53,696 bases of DNA from an uncultured Collinsella sp. (GCA_900541185.1 UQIQ01000006.1:1-53696), one strand, 5' to 3'. Shown: positions 8,292 to 17,098, numbered from the stretch's first letter. The notes: generated by a model not told the origin, from the sequence alone. Made by a program: numbers and translations.

Positions 8292-9038
8292 CTAGGCCTC
8301 CTCTACGTTGTCGAGCCCCAGCTCGGCCAGACTCACGCCGCGCGGACGCTCCTTGGAGCGGCGCTCGAGCCACTGCACCAACATGGCGAGCGGAAAGCAG
8401 ATGATGAAGTACATAAGGCAGCAGACGATATATCCCTGCAGGTAACCGTACAGACTCACAAAGTTGTCGGAACGGTACATAAGGTCGCCGCCGGCCACAA
8501 GCGCCAGCACCGACGTGTTCTTGACCAGGTTGAGCGCCTGGTTACACAGCGGCGGCAGAATGATCTTGAATGTCTGGGGCAGCACGATGTACCAGTACGC
8601 CTGGGCACGGGTGAAGCCCTGGCTCTGGGCCGCCTCCATCTGACCACGCGGAACCGCCTCGATACCGGTGCGGATAACCTCCGAAATGTAGGCCGCGTGA
8701 TACAGGCCCACGCCCAAGAAGCCCAGCACGAACGGCGCGATGCGCACCGGCTGGTCGGCACCGGTTATGGCCTGCAAAAACTGCGGACCGGCCATGTACA
8801 TAAAGAGCACCTGCACGGGCAACGGGGTGTTCTGGTAAAACTCCACGTACACGCGGCTTATGGCGCGCAGCACGCGCGAGCGAGTGGTAGAGAACACGCC
8901 CAGCAGCGTGCCCAGCACCAGCGACAGCAGCAGGCCGGCAACGACCACTTGCAGCGTCACGCCAAAGCCCTCCCAGAAGGGCCCCATGTTTTGAAATGTC
9001 GTCGACCAACGGTCGGCGTCAAATAATCCTTCGAGCAT
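8292..9038 (-). CDS. Amino-acid ABC transporter permease (first)
   Basis: 248 aa from the ATG at 9038, preceded by AAGGAAGGA; the longer frame to 9122 overlaps the binding-protein gene and is unlikely. Polar amino-acid permease family: the hydrophobic N-terminal helix LLLSLVLGTLLGVFS, FYQNTPLPVQVLF, and the coupling loop GQMEAAQSQGFTRAQAYWYIVLPQ. It is encoded directly after the substrate-binding protein. Confidence 0.94.
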   Translation of the reverse strand: MLEGLFDADRWSTTFQNMGPFWEGFGVTLQVVVAGLLLSLVLGTLLGVFSTTRSRVLRAISRVYVEFYQNTPLPVQVLFMYMAGPQFLQAITGADQPVRIAPFVLGFLGVGLYHAAYISEVIRTGIEAVPRGQMEAAQSQGFTRAQAYWYIVLPQTFKIILPPLCNQALNLVKNTSVLALVAGGDLMYRSDNFVSLYGYLQGYIVCCLMYFIICFPLAMLVQWLERRSKERPRGVSLAELGLDNVEEA

Positions 9039-9063
9039 TTGATTCCTTCCTTGGACGATGTGC

Positions 9064-9939
9064 CTATACAAGACCCCAGGTCTTGACCTCTTGGTCGAGC
9101 CAGCCATCGGCCAGGCGATCACAAATCACCTGATCGACCACGGCCGAAAGGTCGCAGCCCTTCTTGGTCGCCACGCCGTAGCCCTGCTCGCCAAACTTGA
9201 CCTCGGGCTGCAACAACTCAACGGTCTCGTTCATGTAGCCGGCCAGCGTGGAGCGGTCCATGGCAAAGACGTCGATATTGCCGGCGTCGAGCGAACTCTT
9301 GATGATGGGGTAGCCGCTAAATGCCCTAAACTCGGGCTTACAGCTAAAGCCGTTGTCCTTGATCATCTGCTCGATCAGGCCCTGCGTGGTGGCACCCTGG
9401 CTCACACCAATGACCTTGCCGTCCAGGTCCTCAATCGAGGTAAAGCCCGAACGCTTCTTGACCATGAGTCCCACGTAGTCGGTGCGGTACGGCGTCGAGA
9501 AATCCCAGCTCTTCTTGCGCTCGTCGGTGATGGTGTAGGTCGCCGCGACCACGTCGAGTTGGCCGTTATCGATCAGCGGGCCGCGTGTCTTGGGCGTTAC
9601 GTCGGTAAACTCGACAAGCTCCTGGGCGCGAGTCTCCTTGTAGCTCACGCCAAAGACGGCAGCGGCGATCTGGTAGCACAAATCGACCTCCATGCCCTCA
9701 AAGCGGCCCTTGGCGGTGTCGTAATAGCCGTAGCCGGGAACGTCCTTCTTAACGCCGGCATTCAGATGGCCACGCGACTTAATGGCCGCAAGCTTAGACC
9801 CCTTGTCGGAGTCCTCGCCGCTGGTGGAGTTGCCGCAACCGGCAAGCGCGATCCCCGTCAGCGCAAGCATGCCGGCGCCCGCCAGCTGCAAAAAGTGACG
9901 GCGCGACACGGCCGTCCTTGTCATATCCGTCATGTCCAT
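9064..9939 (-). CDS. Amino-acid-binding lipoprotein of ABC importer (Tat-type signal)
   Basis: 291 aa, family 3 solute-binding protein. The N-terminus has SRRHFLQLAGAGMLALTGIALAGC: a twin-arginine motif followed by a lipobox Cys, so it is probably exported folded and lipid-anchored outside the membrane. The body has GHLNAGVKKDVPGYGYYD, KGRFEGMEVDLCYQIAAA and DFSTPYRTDYVGLMV, typical of glutamate/glutamine or other polar amino-acid binders; the ligand cannot be fixed. A GTG at 9942 and an ATG at 9939 are both possible starts; the ribosome site is weak and translation may be coupled to the ATPase gene that ends at 9948. Confidence 0.93.
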   Translation of the reverse strand: MDMTDMTRTAVSRRHFLQLAGAGMLALTGIALAGCGNSTSGEDSDKGSKLAAIKSRGHLNAGVKKDVPGYGYYDTAKGRFEGMEVDLCYQIAAAVFGVSYKETRAQELVEFTDVTPKTRGPLIDNGQLDVVAATYTITDERKKSWDFSTPYRTDYVGLMVKKRSGFTSIEDLDGKVIGVSQGATTQGLIEQMIKDNGFSCKPEFRAFSGYPIIKSSLDAGNIDVFAMDRSTLAGYMNETVELLQPEVKFGEQGYGVATKKGCDLSAVVDQVICDRLADGWLDQEVKTWGLV

Positions 9940-9947
9940 CACCGCGC

Positions 9948-10679
9948 CTAGTGCAGAATCTTGGACAGGAACTCGCGGCAGCGCGGGTTCTCGGGGTTAT
10001 CGAAGAAGTGCTCGGGCGTGCCCTCCTCCAGAATGCGGCCGTCCTCCATAAAGATGACGCGGTCGGCCACCTGGCGCGCAAAGCCCATCTCGTGCGTCAC
10101 GCAGATCATGGTGATATCCTCCTGCGCGAGCTCAATCATAACGTCCAGAACCTCCTGGACCATCTCGGGGTCGAGCGCCGAGGTCGGCTCGTCAAACAGG
10201 ATGATGGGCTGCTTGGTGCACAGGGCACGGGCGATGGCGATGCGTTGCTGCTGACCGCCCGAGAGATTCTGCGGATACTCGCCGGCCTTATGCGCCATGC
10301 CGACGCGCTTGAGCGCGGCGATGGCGACCTCGGTCGCCTCCTCCTTGCTCTTCTTTTGCAGCTTGATGGGCGCGAGCGTCAGGTTGCCGAGCACCGTCAT
10401 GTTGGGATACAGGTTGAACTGCTGAAACACCATGGAACTGTACTTGCGAGCCATCTCCAGGTGATTCTTTTTGGTGAGCGGCGTACCGTCGATGACGACC
10501 TCGCCCGACGTGGGCTCCTCCAGATAATCGACGCAACGGATGAGCGTCGACTTACCCGAGCCGGAAGGCCCGATCATTACGAGCTTCTCGCCGCGCTTGA
10601 CGGTGAGATTGATATCTTTGAGCACATGCAGGTCGCCAAAGTACTTGTTGAGATGCTTGATCTCGATCATGTCTGCCAT
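9948..10679 (-). CDS. Amino-acid ABC transporter ATP-binding protein
   Basis: 243 aa, cytosolic ATPase (GlnQ/HisP type) powering the importer. Walker A GPSGSGKSTL, Q-loop VFQQFNLYPNMTVL, signature LSGGQQQRIAIARAL, Walker B IILFDEPTSALDPE, and the switch His in MICVTHEMGFA. First gene of the operon ATPase - binding protein - permease - permease - kinase-like protein. GAAGGGA precedes the ATG. Confidence 0.97.
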   Translation of the reverse strand: MADMIEIKHLNKYFGDLHVLKDINLTVKRGEKLVMIGPSGSGKSTLIRCVDYLEEPTSGEVVIDGTPLTKKNHLEMARKYSSMVFQQFNLYPNMTVLGNLTLAPIKLQKKSKEEATEVAIAALKRVGMAHKAGEYPQNLSGGQQQRIAIARALCTKQPIILFDEPTSALDPEMVQEVLDVMIELAQEDITMICVTHEMGFARQVADRVIFMEDGRILEEGTPEHFFDNPENPRCREFLSKILH

Positions 10680-10783
10680 GAATGTCCCTTCCCTGCGTTT
10701 ACACGAGTTGAACTATTGTACGGAAAGAACCACGTTTCCGCAGCCCACACCACATTCCCGTAAAGAACCCGCAACCTTTAACC

Positions 10784-10854
10784 CACTCATTGGGGACAGA
10801 CTTAAATGAGTGCCTGCTCATTGGGCACTCATTTAAGTCTGTCCCCAATGAGTG
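10784..10854. repeat. Perfect 31-bp inverted repeat with GGGGACAG core
   Basis: Arms 10784-10814 and 10824-10854 are perfectly complementary, with a 9-nt loop. The arm contains TTGGGGACAGACTTAAATGA. It lies between the ABC operon and yqeY, upstream of the former and beyond the terminator of the latter. Confidence 0.85.
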
Positions 10855-10865
10855 CCCAGCCCAGC

Positions 10866-10897
10866 AAAAAGGGGCGCGACCATGACGGCCACGCCCC
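10866..10897 (-). terminator. Terminator after yqeY
   Basis: On the minus strand GGGGCG...CGCCCC, with a wobble-containing inner stem, is followed by TTTTT. Confidence 0.8.
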
Positions 10898-10926
10898 CTC
10901 GGCATCAACTATGTACCGCTCGGCCC

Positions 10927-11370
10927 CTACGCGAGTTTGGCGCCGACGATCTTTGCTGCGGCCGGCTTATCGAAGTTGCCGCCGGTGGCCTTGCCGAGTG
11001 CGCCCATAACCTGGCCCATCTGCTTCTTGGACGTGGCGCCCAGCTCGGCGATAACCTGCTCAATCAGAGCCTCGAGCTCCTCGCCCGAAACCTGTGCGGG
11101 CAGCAGGCTCTCCAGAATCTTGACCTGCTCGGTCAGATTGTCGGTACGCTCCTGGTCGGTGCCGGCCTTGATGGACATCTCCAGCGTCTCGCTCGTCTGC
11201 TTGATCAGACGCTTGATCATGTTGTTGACGTCTTCCTCGGTCACATCGCGACGCTCGTTGACCTCGATATTCTTCACCTCGGCCTTAACCTGGCGAATGA
11301 TAGACAGGCGAACCTTGTCCTTGGCCTTCATGGCCGCAATCATTTCCTTCTGCAGCTCTTCGTTGGTCAT
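10927..11370 (-). CDS. yqeY: GatB/YqeY domain protein
   Basis: 147 aa, the usual YqeY length. It resembles the tRNA-interacting tail domain of GatB; its exact role is unknown, though a link to tRNA amidation or quality control is assumed for the family. Start: the ATG at 11370 is eight nt from GAGGAGG, whereas the ATG at 11376 is too close. Motifs: MTNEELQKEMIAAMKAKDK, LSIIRQVKAEVKN, and a C-terminal GQVMGALGKATGGNFDKPAAAKIV. It sits 54 nt after the foldase gene in the same direction. Confidence 0.93.
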   Translation of the reverse strand: MTNEELQKEMIAAMKAKDKVRLSIIRQVKAEVKNIEVNERRDVTEEDVNNMIKRLIKQTSETLEMSIKAGTDQERTDNLTEQVKILESLLPAQVSGEELEALIEQVIAELGATSKKQMGQVMGALGKATGGNFDKPAAAKIVGAKLA

Positions 11371-11424
11371 CTGCATATCCTCCTCAATAGCGTGGGCGGT
11401 ACTCACGCGTGCACCGCCCCATGA

Positions 11425-12648
11425 TTACTTAGTCGTCGACGAATCGTCGGTCGAACTCTTGGTGACTCCCTTCAGGCTGACGTTATAGGGCACGTCCTTG
11501 GGCATGGGGTTAACGGTAATGTCGGCGTCCTTCTTGTACTGCTCCAGCCACTCGCTGTACGCGGTGCTTGCCGCCTGCGTCTTCACCACGTTGGAGACGT
11601 ACTTCTTGATGTCCTTGGGCACCTGCTTAATGTCATCGACCTGATTATCGACATGGAAGTAGTCGGTGCACTTGATGATGTGGTAACCATAGGTCGACTC
11701 GACGACGTCGCTCATATCGCCCTTGTTGAGCCCCTCGAGCGCCGCCTGGTAGCTGTCGACGAAGGTGGTGAGCTTGTCCCAGCCCACATCGCCCTTCTTA
11801 TCCTTGGAGCCGGTATCGTCGGAATACTGCTTTACGGCGTCCTCAAAGCTCAGCTCACCGGAGTTAATCTTGTCCAGGCACTCCTGCGCCTTGGCCTTGG
11901 CGGCGGCCTTGTCCTCGTCGGAAGCGTCGGAATCGACCTTGATCAGGATATTCGACGAGCGACGGGCGTCATTGTAGTTAGACAGGTTCTCGTTGATGTA
12001 ATCGACGATCTCGCTGCCCTTGGGCTTGCTTGTGGGTGCTACCGCATCCTTAAGTTTCTGCTGTGCCAGGCTCTCCTTGAGCGAGTCCTTGTAGGTGTCC
12101 TCGGTGTAGCCATAGGTCTTAAGCGTCTTCTTAAAGGTCTTGGCGCCGCCGGCACTCTTGCAGGCGTCCTTCCAGGCCTTCTCGACCTCCTCGTCCGAGA
12201 CGGTCACGCCGTTTTCCTTCTGCGCTTGCTGAAGCAGAATCTGCTGCGTGTAGGAGTCGATGAGCTGCTTGCGATACTTCTTGGGCGTGAGGTCGTTATT
12301 GACCAGGTACTGTGCCCAGTCCTTGTCCTTGGTGTAGCCATAGGACGTACGCATGCTCATGATCTGCTTGGTCACGGTGTCCTCGGTGAGGTTGGTACCA
12401 TTGATGGTAGCAGCCACGCCGCCAGTGAGCTTATAGCCCGAGCTGGCGCTTTCGGACTGCGACATCAGGCCGGAGCACGCCATGGCCGAGACGGAAAGCA
12501 GCATCGCCAGCACGCCGATGACCACTAGGACGATCTTGACGGTCTTGGACACATAGGTCTTGCGCTGCTTCTTACGAGAGCTGGAGGCGGCGCGAGCCTG
12601 TTGCTCGGGCGTCGGCGCGGCCTCGGGGTTCTTTTTCTTATTTGCCAT
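11425..12648 (-). CDS. Membrane-anchored parvulin-type peptidyl-prolyl isomerase (PrsA/SurA-like)
   Basis: 407 aa extracytoplasmic foldase. Basic N-terminal 35 residues (KKKNPEA...SSRKKQRK), one membrane helix at about 38-58, a SurA-type chaperone segment (INGTNLTEDTVTKQ onward), then a rotamase domain at about 240-345 (SNILIKVDSDASDEDK, SGELSFEDAVKQYSDD, KGDVGWDKL, STYGYHIIKC). A Cys just after the helix (AMACSG) might be a lipobox, but the long basic leader argues for a plain membrane anchor. Probably assists folding of secreted proteins such as the surface proteins here. The Shine-Dalgarno is GAAAGG. Confidence 0.88.
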   Translation of the reverse strand: MANKKKNPEAAPTPEQQARAASSSRKKQRKTYVSKTVKIVLVVIGVLAMLLSVSAMACSGLMSQSESASSGYKLTGGVAATINGTNLTEDTVTKQIMSMRTSYGYTKDKDWAQYLVNNDLTPKKYRKQLIDSYTQQILLQQAQKENGVTVSDEEVEKAWKDACKSAGGAKTFKKTLKTYGYTEDTYKDSLKESLAQQKLKDAVAPTSKPKGSEIVDYINENLSNYNDARRSSNILIKVDSDASDEDKAAAKAKAQECLDKINSGELSFEDAVKQYSDDTGSKDKKGDVGWDKLTTFVDSYQAALEGLNKGDMSDVVESTYGYHIIKCTDYFHVDNQVDDIKQVPKDIKKYVSNVVKTQAASTAYSEWLEQYKKDADITVNPMPKDVPYNVSLKGVTKSSTDDSSTTK

Positions 12649-12776
12649 GTTTGGCCTTTCGCATCACGAATCGAACAAACGCCATTGTGTCACAACGCAG
12701 CCCCCGCGGCACACCTGGTGCATGGGGGACAGGTTAATCTGCACCATTTTGGTGCAAAGGAGACATACCTGGCAGT

Positions 12777-12805
12777 CGGCAGTTAAGGACCGTCCCTAAC
12801 TGCCG
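12777..12805. repeat. Intergenic palindrome with GGAC core
   Basis: CGGCAGTTAAGGAC pairs with GTCCCTAACTGCCG (one wobble). Next to it at 12724-12733 is a GGGGGACAGG word and a small TGCACC/GGTGCA hairpin. Member of the dispersed GGGAC group, between the EIIA and foldase genes. Confidence 0.6.
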
Positions 12806-12818
12806 GCTTAGCTCCACC

Positions 12819-13283
12819 TTAGAAGTGGCGGCGGATGGCGTCGACCATGCCTTGGGGTGTGGTCTGGCCGAGTACGTCGGCTGCGGCGTCGGCGTCCATA
12901 AAGATATTCATGAGCGCTTGCAGGGCCTCGACCTGGCCGCCCGGCTCGGCAATGCCCAGATTGATGATGATCTGTGCCGGCACGGGAGCGCCCATGCCCG
13001 CCATAGCATTGAATGTCACGGGCGCAGCAGGCTTTACCACCGCGATATAGGGCTTAGCCACAAATCCGGGATCAGTATGTGGGATGGCGATATTGGCCGC
13101 CGGCATGGCAAGGCCCGTGGGATAGGCGTCCTCGCGTGCGCGAACGGCGTCAAGCCAGCCATCGGCAATGTAGCCGCGCGGGGCGAGCTCGCCCTCGAGT
13201 CGCGCAAACACCTCACCCGGTATCGCGCACTCCCAATCAAAAAACACCAGCTCAGGCGTAAACAGCGCTTCGTTATCCGCCAT
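12819..13283 (-). CDS. Orphan PTS EIIA (fructose/galactitol-type)
   Basis: 154 aa, PTS_EIIA_2 family. The phospho-acceptor is probably His69 in NIAIPHTDP; GQVEALQALMNIF and a C-terminal amphipathic region follow. It would accept phosphate from HPr and pass it to an EIIB. No EIIB or EIIC of this family is adjacent; the PTS at 23.9-26.0 kb is of the mannose family, whose EIIA is unrelated, so a regulatory role or a partner elsewhere is possible. GAGAGGTGAG precedes the ATG. Confidence 0.88.
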   Translation of the reverse strand: MADNEALFTPELVFFDWECAIPGEVFARLEGELAPRGYIADGWLDAVRAREDAYPTGLAMPAANIAIPHTDPGFVAKPYIAVVKPAAPVTFNAMAGMGAPVPAQIIINLGIAEPGGQVEALQALMNIFMDADAAADVLGQTTPQGMVDAIRRHF

Positions 13284-13301
13284 GCGCTCACCTCTCTCAC
13301 C

Positions 13302-13357
13302 TAGTCACCTGGGACGTTCTTAAACGACTAGTCATTCAAGAACGTCCCCAATGACTA
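13302..13357. repeat. Nested inverted repeat, GGGACGTTCTT arms
   Basis: The inner arms GGGACGTTCTT (13311-13321) and AAGAACGTCCC (13338-13348) are perfect. The outer arms TAGTCA and TGACTA flank them with 3-nt offsets. It sits between purN and the EIIA gene. Confidence 0.7.
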
Positions 13358-13360
13358 CCT

Positions 13361-13405
13361 AAAACAAAGGATGGCCACTTGCGCCTTGGCGCCAATGACC
13401 ACCCT
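13361..13405 (-). terminator. Imperfect terminator after purN
   Basis: The minus strand reads AGGGTGGTCATTGGCGCC then AAGGCGCAAGTGGCCATCCT, an interrupted stem followed by TTTGTTTT. Confidence 0.65.
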
Positions 13406-13435
13406 GACTACTCAGCTAAATTGTACTGTGCGCCG

Positions 13436-14137
13436 CTAGCCGCGAGGCGCATCAATTGCCACCTTGCCGCTCTCCAGCACGTGGACGCGGCCGTCGGCGA
13501 GCATCTGCACGACCTCGGGATACAGCACGTGCTCGATCGCGTGGATGTGCTCCTCGAGCGTATCGACATCCCAGCCCTCCTCAACAGCCAGCGCGCGCTG
13601 GGCGATGATGGGGCCGTTGTCGTAGATCTCGTTGGCAAAGTGCACGGTCACGCCGGTCACCTTGACGCCGCGGGCAAACGCATCGTCGATCGCGTGGGCA
13701 CCGGTAAAGCTCGGCAGCAGGGCCGGGTGCAGGTTGACCACGCGGTTGGGGAACGCCGCCAGCAGCGGCGTGTGCACCATGCGCATGTAGCCGGCCATGA
13801 CCACATACTCGCAGCCGCGCTCGAGCAGCTCGTGCGCAATAATCTCGTCGGCGGCGATAGGGTCGGCGTAGACATCCTTGGACAGCGTGAGCGTCTGGAT
13901 ACCCGCACGCTCTGCGCGCTGCAAACCCTTGGCCGAAGGGCGGCTCGACACCACGAGCTCAATCGAGGCGTTGAGCTTGCCGGCGGCGATCAGGTCGATC
14001 AACGCTTGCAGGTTGGTACCCGAACCGCTGATGAGCACACCGATCTTGAGCGGCTCAGCCGTATCTGTACCGGTCGGACGGGTGTAGGGCACAAACCCAA
14101 GACCCTCACTAGCGGCCATCTGCTCGTTAGCGCTCAT
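13436..14137 (-). CDS. purN: Phosphoribosylglycinamide formyltransferase (GART)
   Basis: Third step of de novo purine synthesis: formylates GAR using 10-formyl-THF. 233 aa, with about 30 extra N-terminal residues before LKIGVLISGSGTNLQALID. Catalytic motifs are present: MAGYMRMV, NLHPALLPSFTGAHAIDDAFARGVKVTGVTVHF (containing the catalytic His) and NGPIIAQRALAV. It overlaps the purM stop by 11 nt, so translation is coupled. The weak ribosome site leaves the exact start open (a later ATG lies at codon 7). Confidence 0.96.
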   Translation of the reverse strand: MSANEQMAASEGLGFVPYTRPTGTDTAEPLKIGVLISGSGTNLQALIDLIAAGKLNASIELVVSSRPSAKGLQRAERAGIQTLTLSKDVYADPIAADEIIAHELLERGCEYVVMAGYMRMVHTPLLAAFPNRVVNLHPALLPSFTGAHAIDDAFARGVKVTGVTVHFANEIYDNGPIIAQRALAVEEGWDVDTLEEHIHAIEHVLYPEVVQMLADGRVHVLESGKVAIDAPRG

Positions 14138-15230
14138 CGGAGTACACGACCTTACCGGAGCCCTCGACGCACTCGCCCACGCGGAACGGCTTCTCGCCCA
14201 GCGCGACCAGAGCCTCGGTCACCGCGGTCTCATCCTCGGGGGCGACGATCAGGCACAGGCCAACGCCCATGTTGAAGGTCTTGCACGCCTCGTTGGGCGC
14301 AAGCTCGGCCTGGCGCGACACATAGGTGATGACGGGCGGAACGTCCCAGTCCATCTCGGCACCGTTGCGGGTGACCACGGCGTCGACGTCGTCGGCAAGC
14401 GCGCGGTTGAGGTTCTCGGTAATACCGCCGCCGGTGATGTGGGCAATGGCATGAACGTTGGCGCCACCGCGGAGCAGCTCCAGAATCGGCTTGACGTAAA
14501 TGCGCGTAGGAGCCAACAGGGCGTCTGCCAGCGATGCACCGCCGAGCTCCTCGAGCGGACGGCTCAGCTCCTCGGCCTTAGCGGCGGCCTCGGGCGTGCC
14601 CGGCTTGATGCCGTCGACGCCGATGACCTTGCGAACGAGCGAATAGCCGTTGGAGTGCACGCCGGTGGAAGGCAGGCCCAGGATCACATCGCCGGGGCGA
14701 ACGTTCGCGGGGTCGAGCATCTTGGGACGGTCGACGACGCCCACGGTAAAGCCAGCGAGGTCGTAGTCGGCCGGAGCCATGACGCCCGGGTGCTCGGCCA
14801 TCTCGCCACCCACGAGCGCGCAGCCCGCGAGCTTGCAGCCGTCGGCAACGCCCTTGATGATCTTTGCCATATGCTCGGCCTCGATGTGGCCAATGGCAAC
14901 GTAGTCCAAGAAGAACAGCGGCTCGGCGCCCGAAGCCAAAATGTCGTTGACGCACATGGCGACCAGGTCCTGGCCCACCGTCTCGTGACGGTCCATGATC
15001 TGGGCGAGCACGAGCTTGGTGCCCACGCCGTCAGTGCCGCTGATCAGGATCGGGTCTTCCATATCCTTAAGCGCGGCGGCCGAGAACAGGCCGCCAAAGC
15101 CACCGATGCCGCCGATGACCTCGGGGCGGTTAGTGTCCTTGACCATCTGCTTAATCGCGTCGACGGCGCGGCCGCCCTCGGCGGTATCGACGCCGGCGTC
15201 CTCATACGTCACATGTTTGCTGTCGCTCAT
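14127..15230 (-). CDS. purM: Phosphoribosylformylglycinamidine cyclo-ligase (AIRS)
   Basis: Fifth step of purine synthesis: ATP-dependent ring closure of FGAM to AIR. 367 aa. Motifs: GIGGFGGLFSA, ISGTDGVGTKLVLAQ, VAMCVNDILASGAEPLFFLDY, ALVGGEMAEHPGV, GLPSTGVHSNGYSLVRKV and HITGGGITENLNRAL. GGAAGG precedes the ATG. In a purF-purM-purN order, separated from purF by a 156-nt gap that carries a dispersed repeat. Confidence 0.97.
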   Translation of the reverse strand: MSDSKHVTYEDAGVDTAEGGRAVDAIKQMVKDTNRPEVIGGIGGFGGLFSAAALKDMEDPILISGTDGVGTKLVLAQIMDRHETVGQDLVAMCVNDILASGAEPLFFLDYVAIGHIEAEHMAKIIKGVADGCKLAGCALVGGEMAEHPGVMAPADYDLAGFTVGVVDRPKMLDPANVRPGDVILGLPSTGVHSNGYSLVRKVIGVDGIKPGTPEAAAKAEELSRPLEELGGASLADALLAPTRIYVKPILELLRGGANVHAIAHITGGGITENLNRALADDVDAVVTRNGAEMDWDVPPVITYVSRQAELAPNEACKTFNMGVGLCLIVAPEDETAVTEALVALGEKPFRVGECVEGSGKVVYSDER

Positions 15231-15340
15231 CTGAGCCTTCCTCTCCCACTACCGTCCGCCGCCCAGGGGCCAAACGGTGCTCATAGTTGCGTTCATTTCG
15301 GCGCGCGCCATAACAGCACGCGCCGTCATATCAACAAAAC

Positions 15341-15374
15341 AGCAGGTGAAACCTACCAAAATAAACCTGTCCCC
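15341..15374 (-). repeat. GGGGACAG-type palindromic repeat, copy C
   Basis: The minus strand reads GGGGACAGGTTTATTTTGGT followed by AGGTTTCACCTGC, nearly the same as copy A at 4251. It lies in the purF-purM gap, directly after the purF stop. The neighbouring AAAACCTGCC could pair with AGGTTT, giving a hairpin. Confidence 0.7.
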
Positions 15375-15386
15375 ACATGGCAGGTT

Positions 15387-17057
15387 TTAGGCCTCGCCGT
15401 GCTTCTCTTCCCAGCTGCGGTCGTCGTATTTCTCGACCACGGCGTCGTCGTCAAAGTGCAGCGGCTTGTCCAGGTTGCGGGGCTTAAAGCCCTCCATAAA
15501 CTTGTCGCGGCCAAAGCTCTCGGGAATCGCCACGGGGTAGCGGCCAGTAAAGCACGCATCGCAGTAACCGCCCTTGGGCATGACCTTAAGCAGGCCCTCA
15601 ACCGAAAGGAAGGCCAGCGAATCGGCGCCGATATACTCGCAAATCTCGTCGACCGTCTTGTTGGCGCTGATAAGCTGCGACTGCACGTCGGTATCGATAC
15701 CATAGAAGCACGGCCAGATGACCTCGGGCGAGTTGATGCGGATATGAATCTCCTTGGCGCCGGCGTTGCGCAGCATCTTGACGAGCTGCACCATGGTGGT
15801 GCCGCGCACGATGGAGTCGTCGATGACGACCAGGCGCTTGCCCTCGATGTTGTCGCGCAGCGGGTTGAGTTTCATGCGCACGCCCATGGCGCGCAGCTCC
15901 TGCGTGGGCTCGATAAACGTACGACCCACGTAGCGGTTCTTGATAAGGCCCTCGCCAAAGGGAATACCGCTCTCGTGCGAATAGCCCTCCGCGGGGGGCA
16001 GGCCGGAGTCGGGCACGCCGATGACCAGGTCGGCCTCGACGGGCTCCTCGTGTGCCAGCTGACGGCCCATGTCGTAACGGCAGGCGTAAACGCTCTTGCC
16101 GTTCATGATGGAGTCGGGGCGGGCAAAGTAGACCTGCTCAAAGATGCAGTTAGCAGGCTCTTCGGCCGCAGGCACGCCCTGCTCGGATACCAGACCCTCG
16201 GCGCTGATGCGCAAGATCTCGCCGGGACGGACGTCACGGACGTACTCGGCACCCACGATGTCGAGTGCGCAGGTCTCGGAAGCAACGACCCAACCGCCGG
16301 CACGCGTGACATGGACGGCGGAGTCGACCGTCGTGGCGCCGTCTTGCGAGGGCAGCTGCGAAACGGATGCGGCATCGGCCTGGTCCAGACCCTCGTCCAC
16401 CAGCTTGCCCAGCACCAGCGGACGAATGCCGTGCGGATCGCGGAAGGCGTAGAGCGCCTGCTCGTTGATGAGCGTCATGGCGTAGCCGCCGCGCACGAGC
16501 TCCATGGTCTTGCGAATGCCCTCACGCAGATGGCCTGTACGCTGAGTAAAGTAGCCGATAAGCTTAGTCGCGACCTCGGAATCCGAATTGGAGAGGAACG
16601 GCACGCCCAGCTCGATCAGCTGACGGCGCAACTCGTCGGTGTTGACCAGAGTGCCGTTGTGAGCAAGCGCGATAATGACGCTGTTGATGGTGGAAAGATG
16701 CGGCTGCGAGGCTTCCCAGCTCTTGGCGCCGGCGGTGCCATAGCGCACGTGGCCCACGGCCAGCTGGCCGGAGAGCGTCGACAGGTCGGCGTTGGAGAAC
16801 ACGCGATCGAGCAGTCCCAGGTCTTTGCGAACCATAACCGTGCCGCCGTCGCCCACGGCGATTCCCGCCGATTCCTGGCCGCGATGCTGCAGCGCGCGCA
16901 GACCAAAGTACGTCAGTCGAGCCACATCGCGATCGGGTGCCCACACACCAAAAATGCCGCATTCCTCATGCAGCTGGTCGGAGTCCGGATCATACGTCGA
17001 CATGGTCTTCACCTGTCCCGCGGCGCGCTCGGCCGCGTGGATGGTTTCTTGAGACAT
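15387..17057 (-). CDS. purF: Amidophosphoribosyltransferase
   Basis: First committed purine step: PRPP plus glutamine to phosphoribosylamine. 556 aa. The N-terminal Ntn-hydrolase domain begins after a leader; the nucleophile is Cys33 in EECGIFGVW, so residues 1-32 are probably a cleaved propeptide as in Bacillus-type PurF. Further motifs: ALQHRGQESAGIA, GHVRYGTAG, the PRPP loop VVIDDSIVRGTTMVQLV, and Cys residues in PKGGYCDACFTGRYP that could hold the Fe-S cluster of this subclass. GAGGGG precedes the ATG. A TATAAT on the minus strand at 17099-17104 is a plausible -10 box. Confidence 0.97.
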   Translation of the reverse strand: MSQETIHAAERAAGQVKTMSTYDPDSDQLHEECGIFGVWAPDRDVARLTYFGLRALQHRGQESAGIAVGDGGTVMVRKDLGLLDRVFSNADLSTLSGQLAVGHVRYGTAGAKSWEASQPHLSTINSVIIALAHNGTLVNTDELRRQLIELGVPFLSNSDSEVATKLIGYFTQRTGHLREGIRKTMELVRGGYAMTLINEQALYAFRDPHGIRPLVLGKLVDEGLDQADAASVSQLPSQDGATTVDSAVHVTRAGGWVVASETCALDIVGAEYVRDVRPGEILRISAEGLVSEQGVPAAEEPANCIFEQVYFARPDSIMNGKSVYACRYDMGRQLAHEEPVEADLVIGVPDSGLPPAEGYSHESGIPFGEGLIKNRYVGRTFIEPTQELRAMGVRMKLNPLRDNIEGKRLVVIDDSIVRGTTMVQLVKMLRNAGAKEIHIRINSPEVIWPCFYGIDTDVQSQLISANKTVDEICEYIGADSLAFLSVEGLLKVMPKGGYCDACFTGRYPVAIPESFGRDKFMEGFKPRNLDKPLHFDDDAVVEKYDDRSWEEKHGEA

Positions 17058-17098
17058 GGCATCCCCTCAGAGCCTCGTTATTTGGCGTTACCTGCCCT

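Noticed and set aside
7242..9026. A 594-codon plus-strand open frame antisense to the ABC permease genes
   Set aside because: It is the mirror of high-GC coding sequence. Its product is a His/Gln/Arg/Ala-rich string with no domain or ribosome site, while the minus strand encodes clear permeases.
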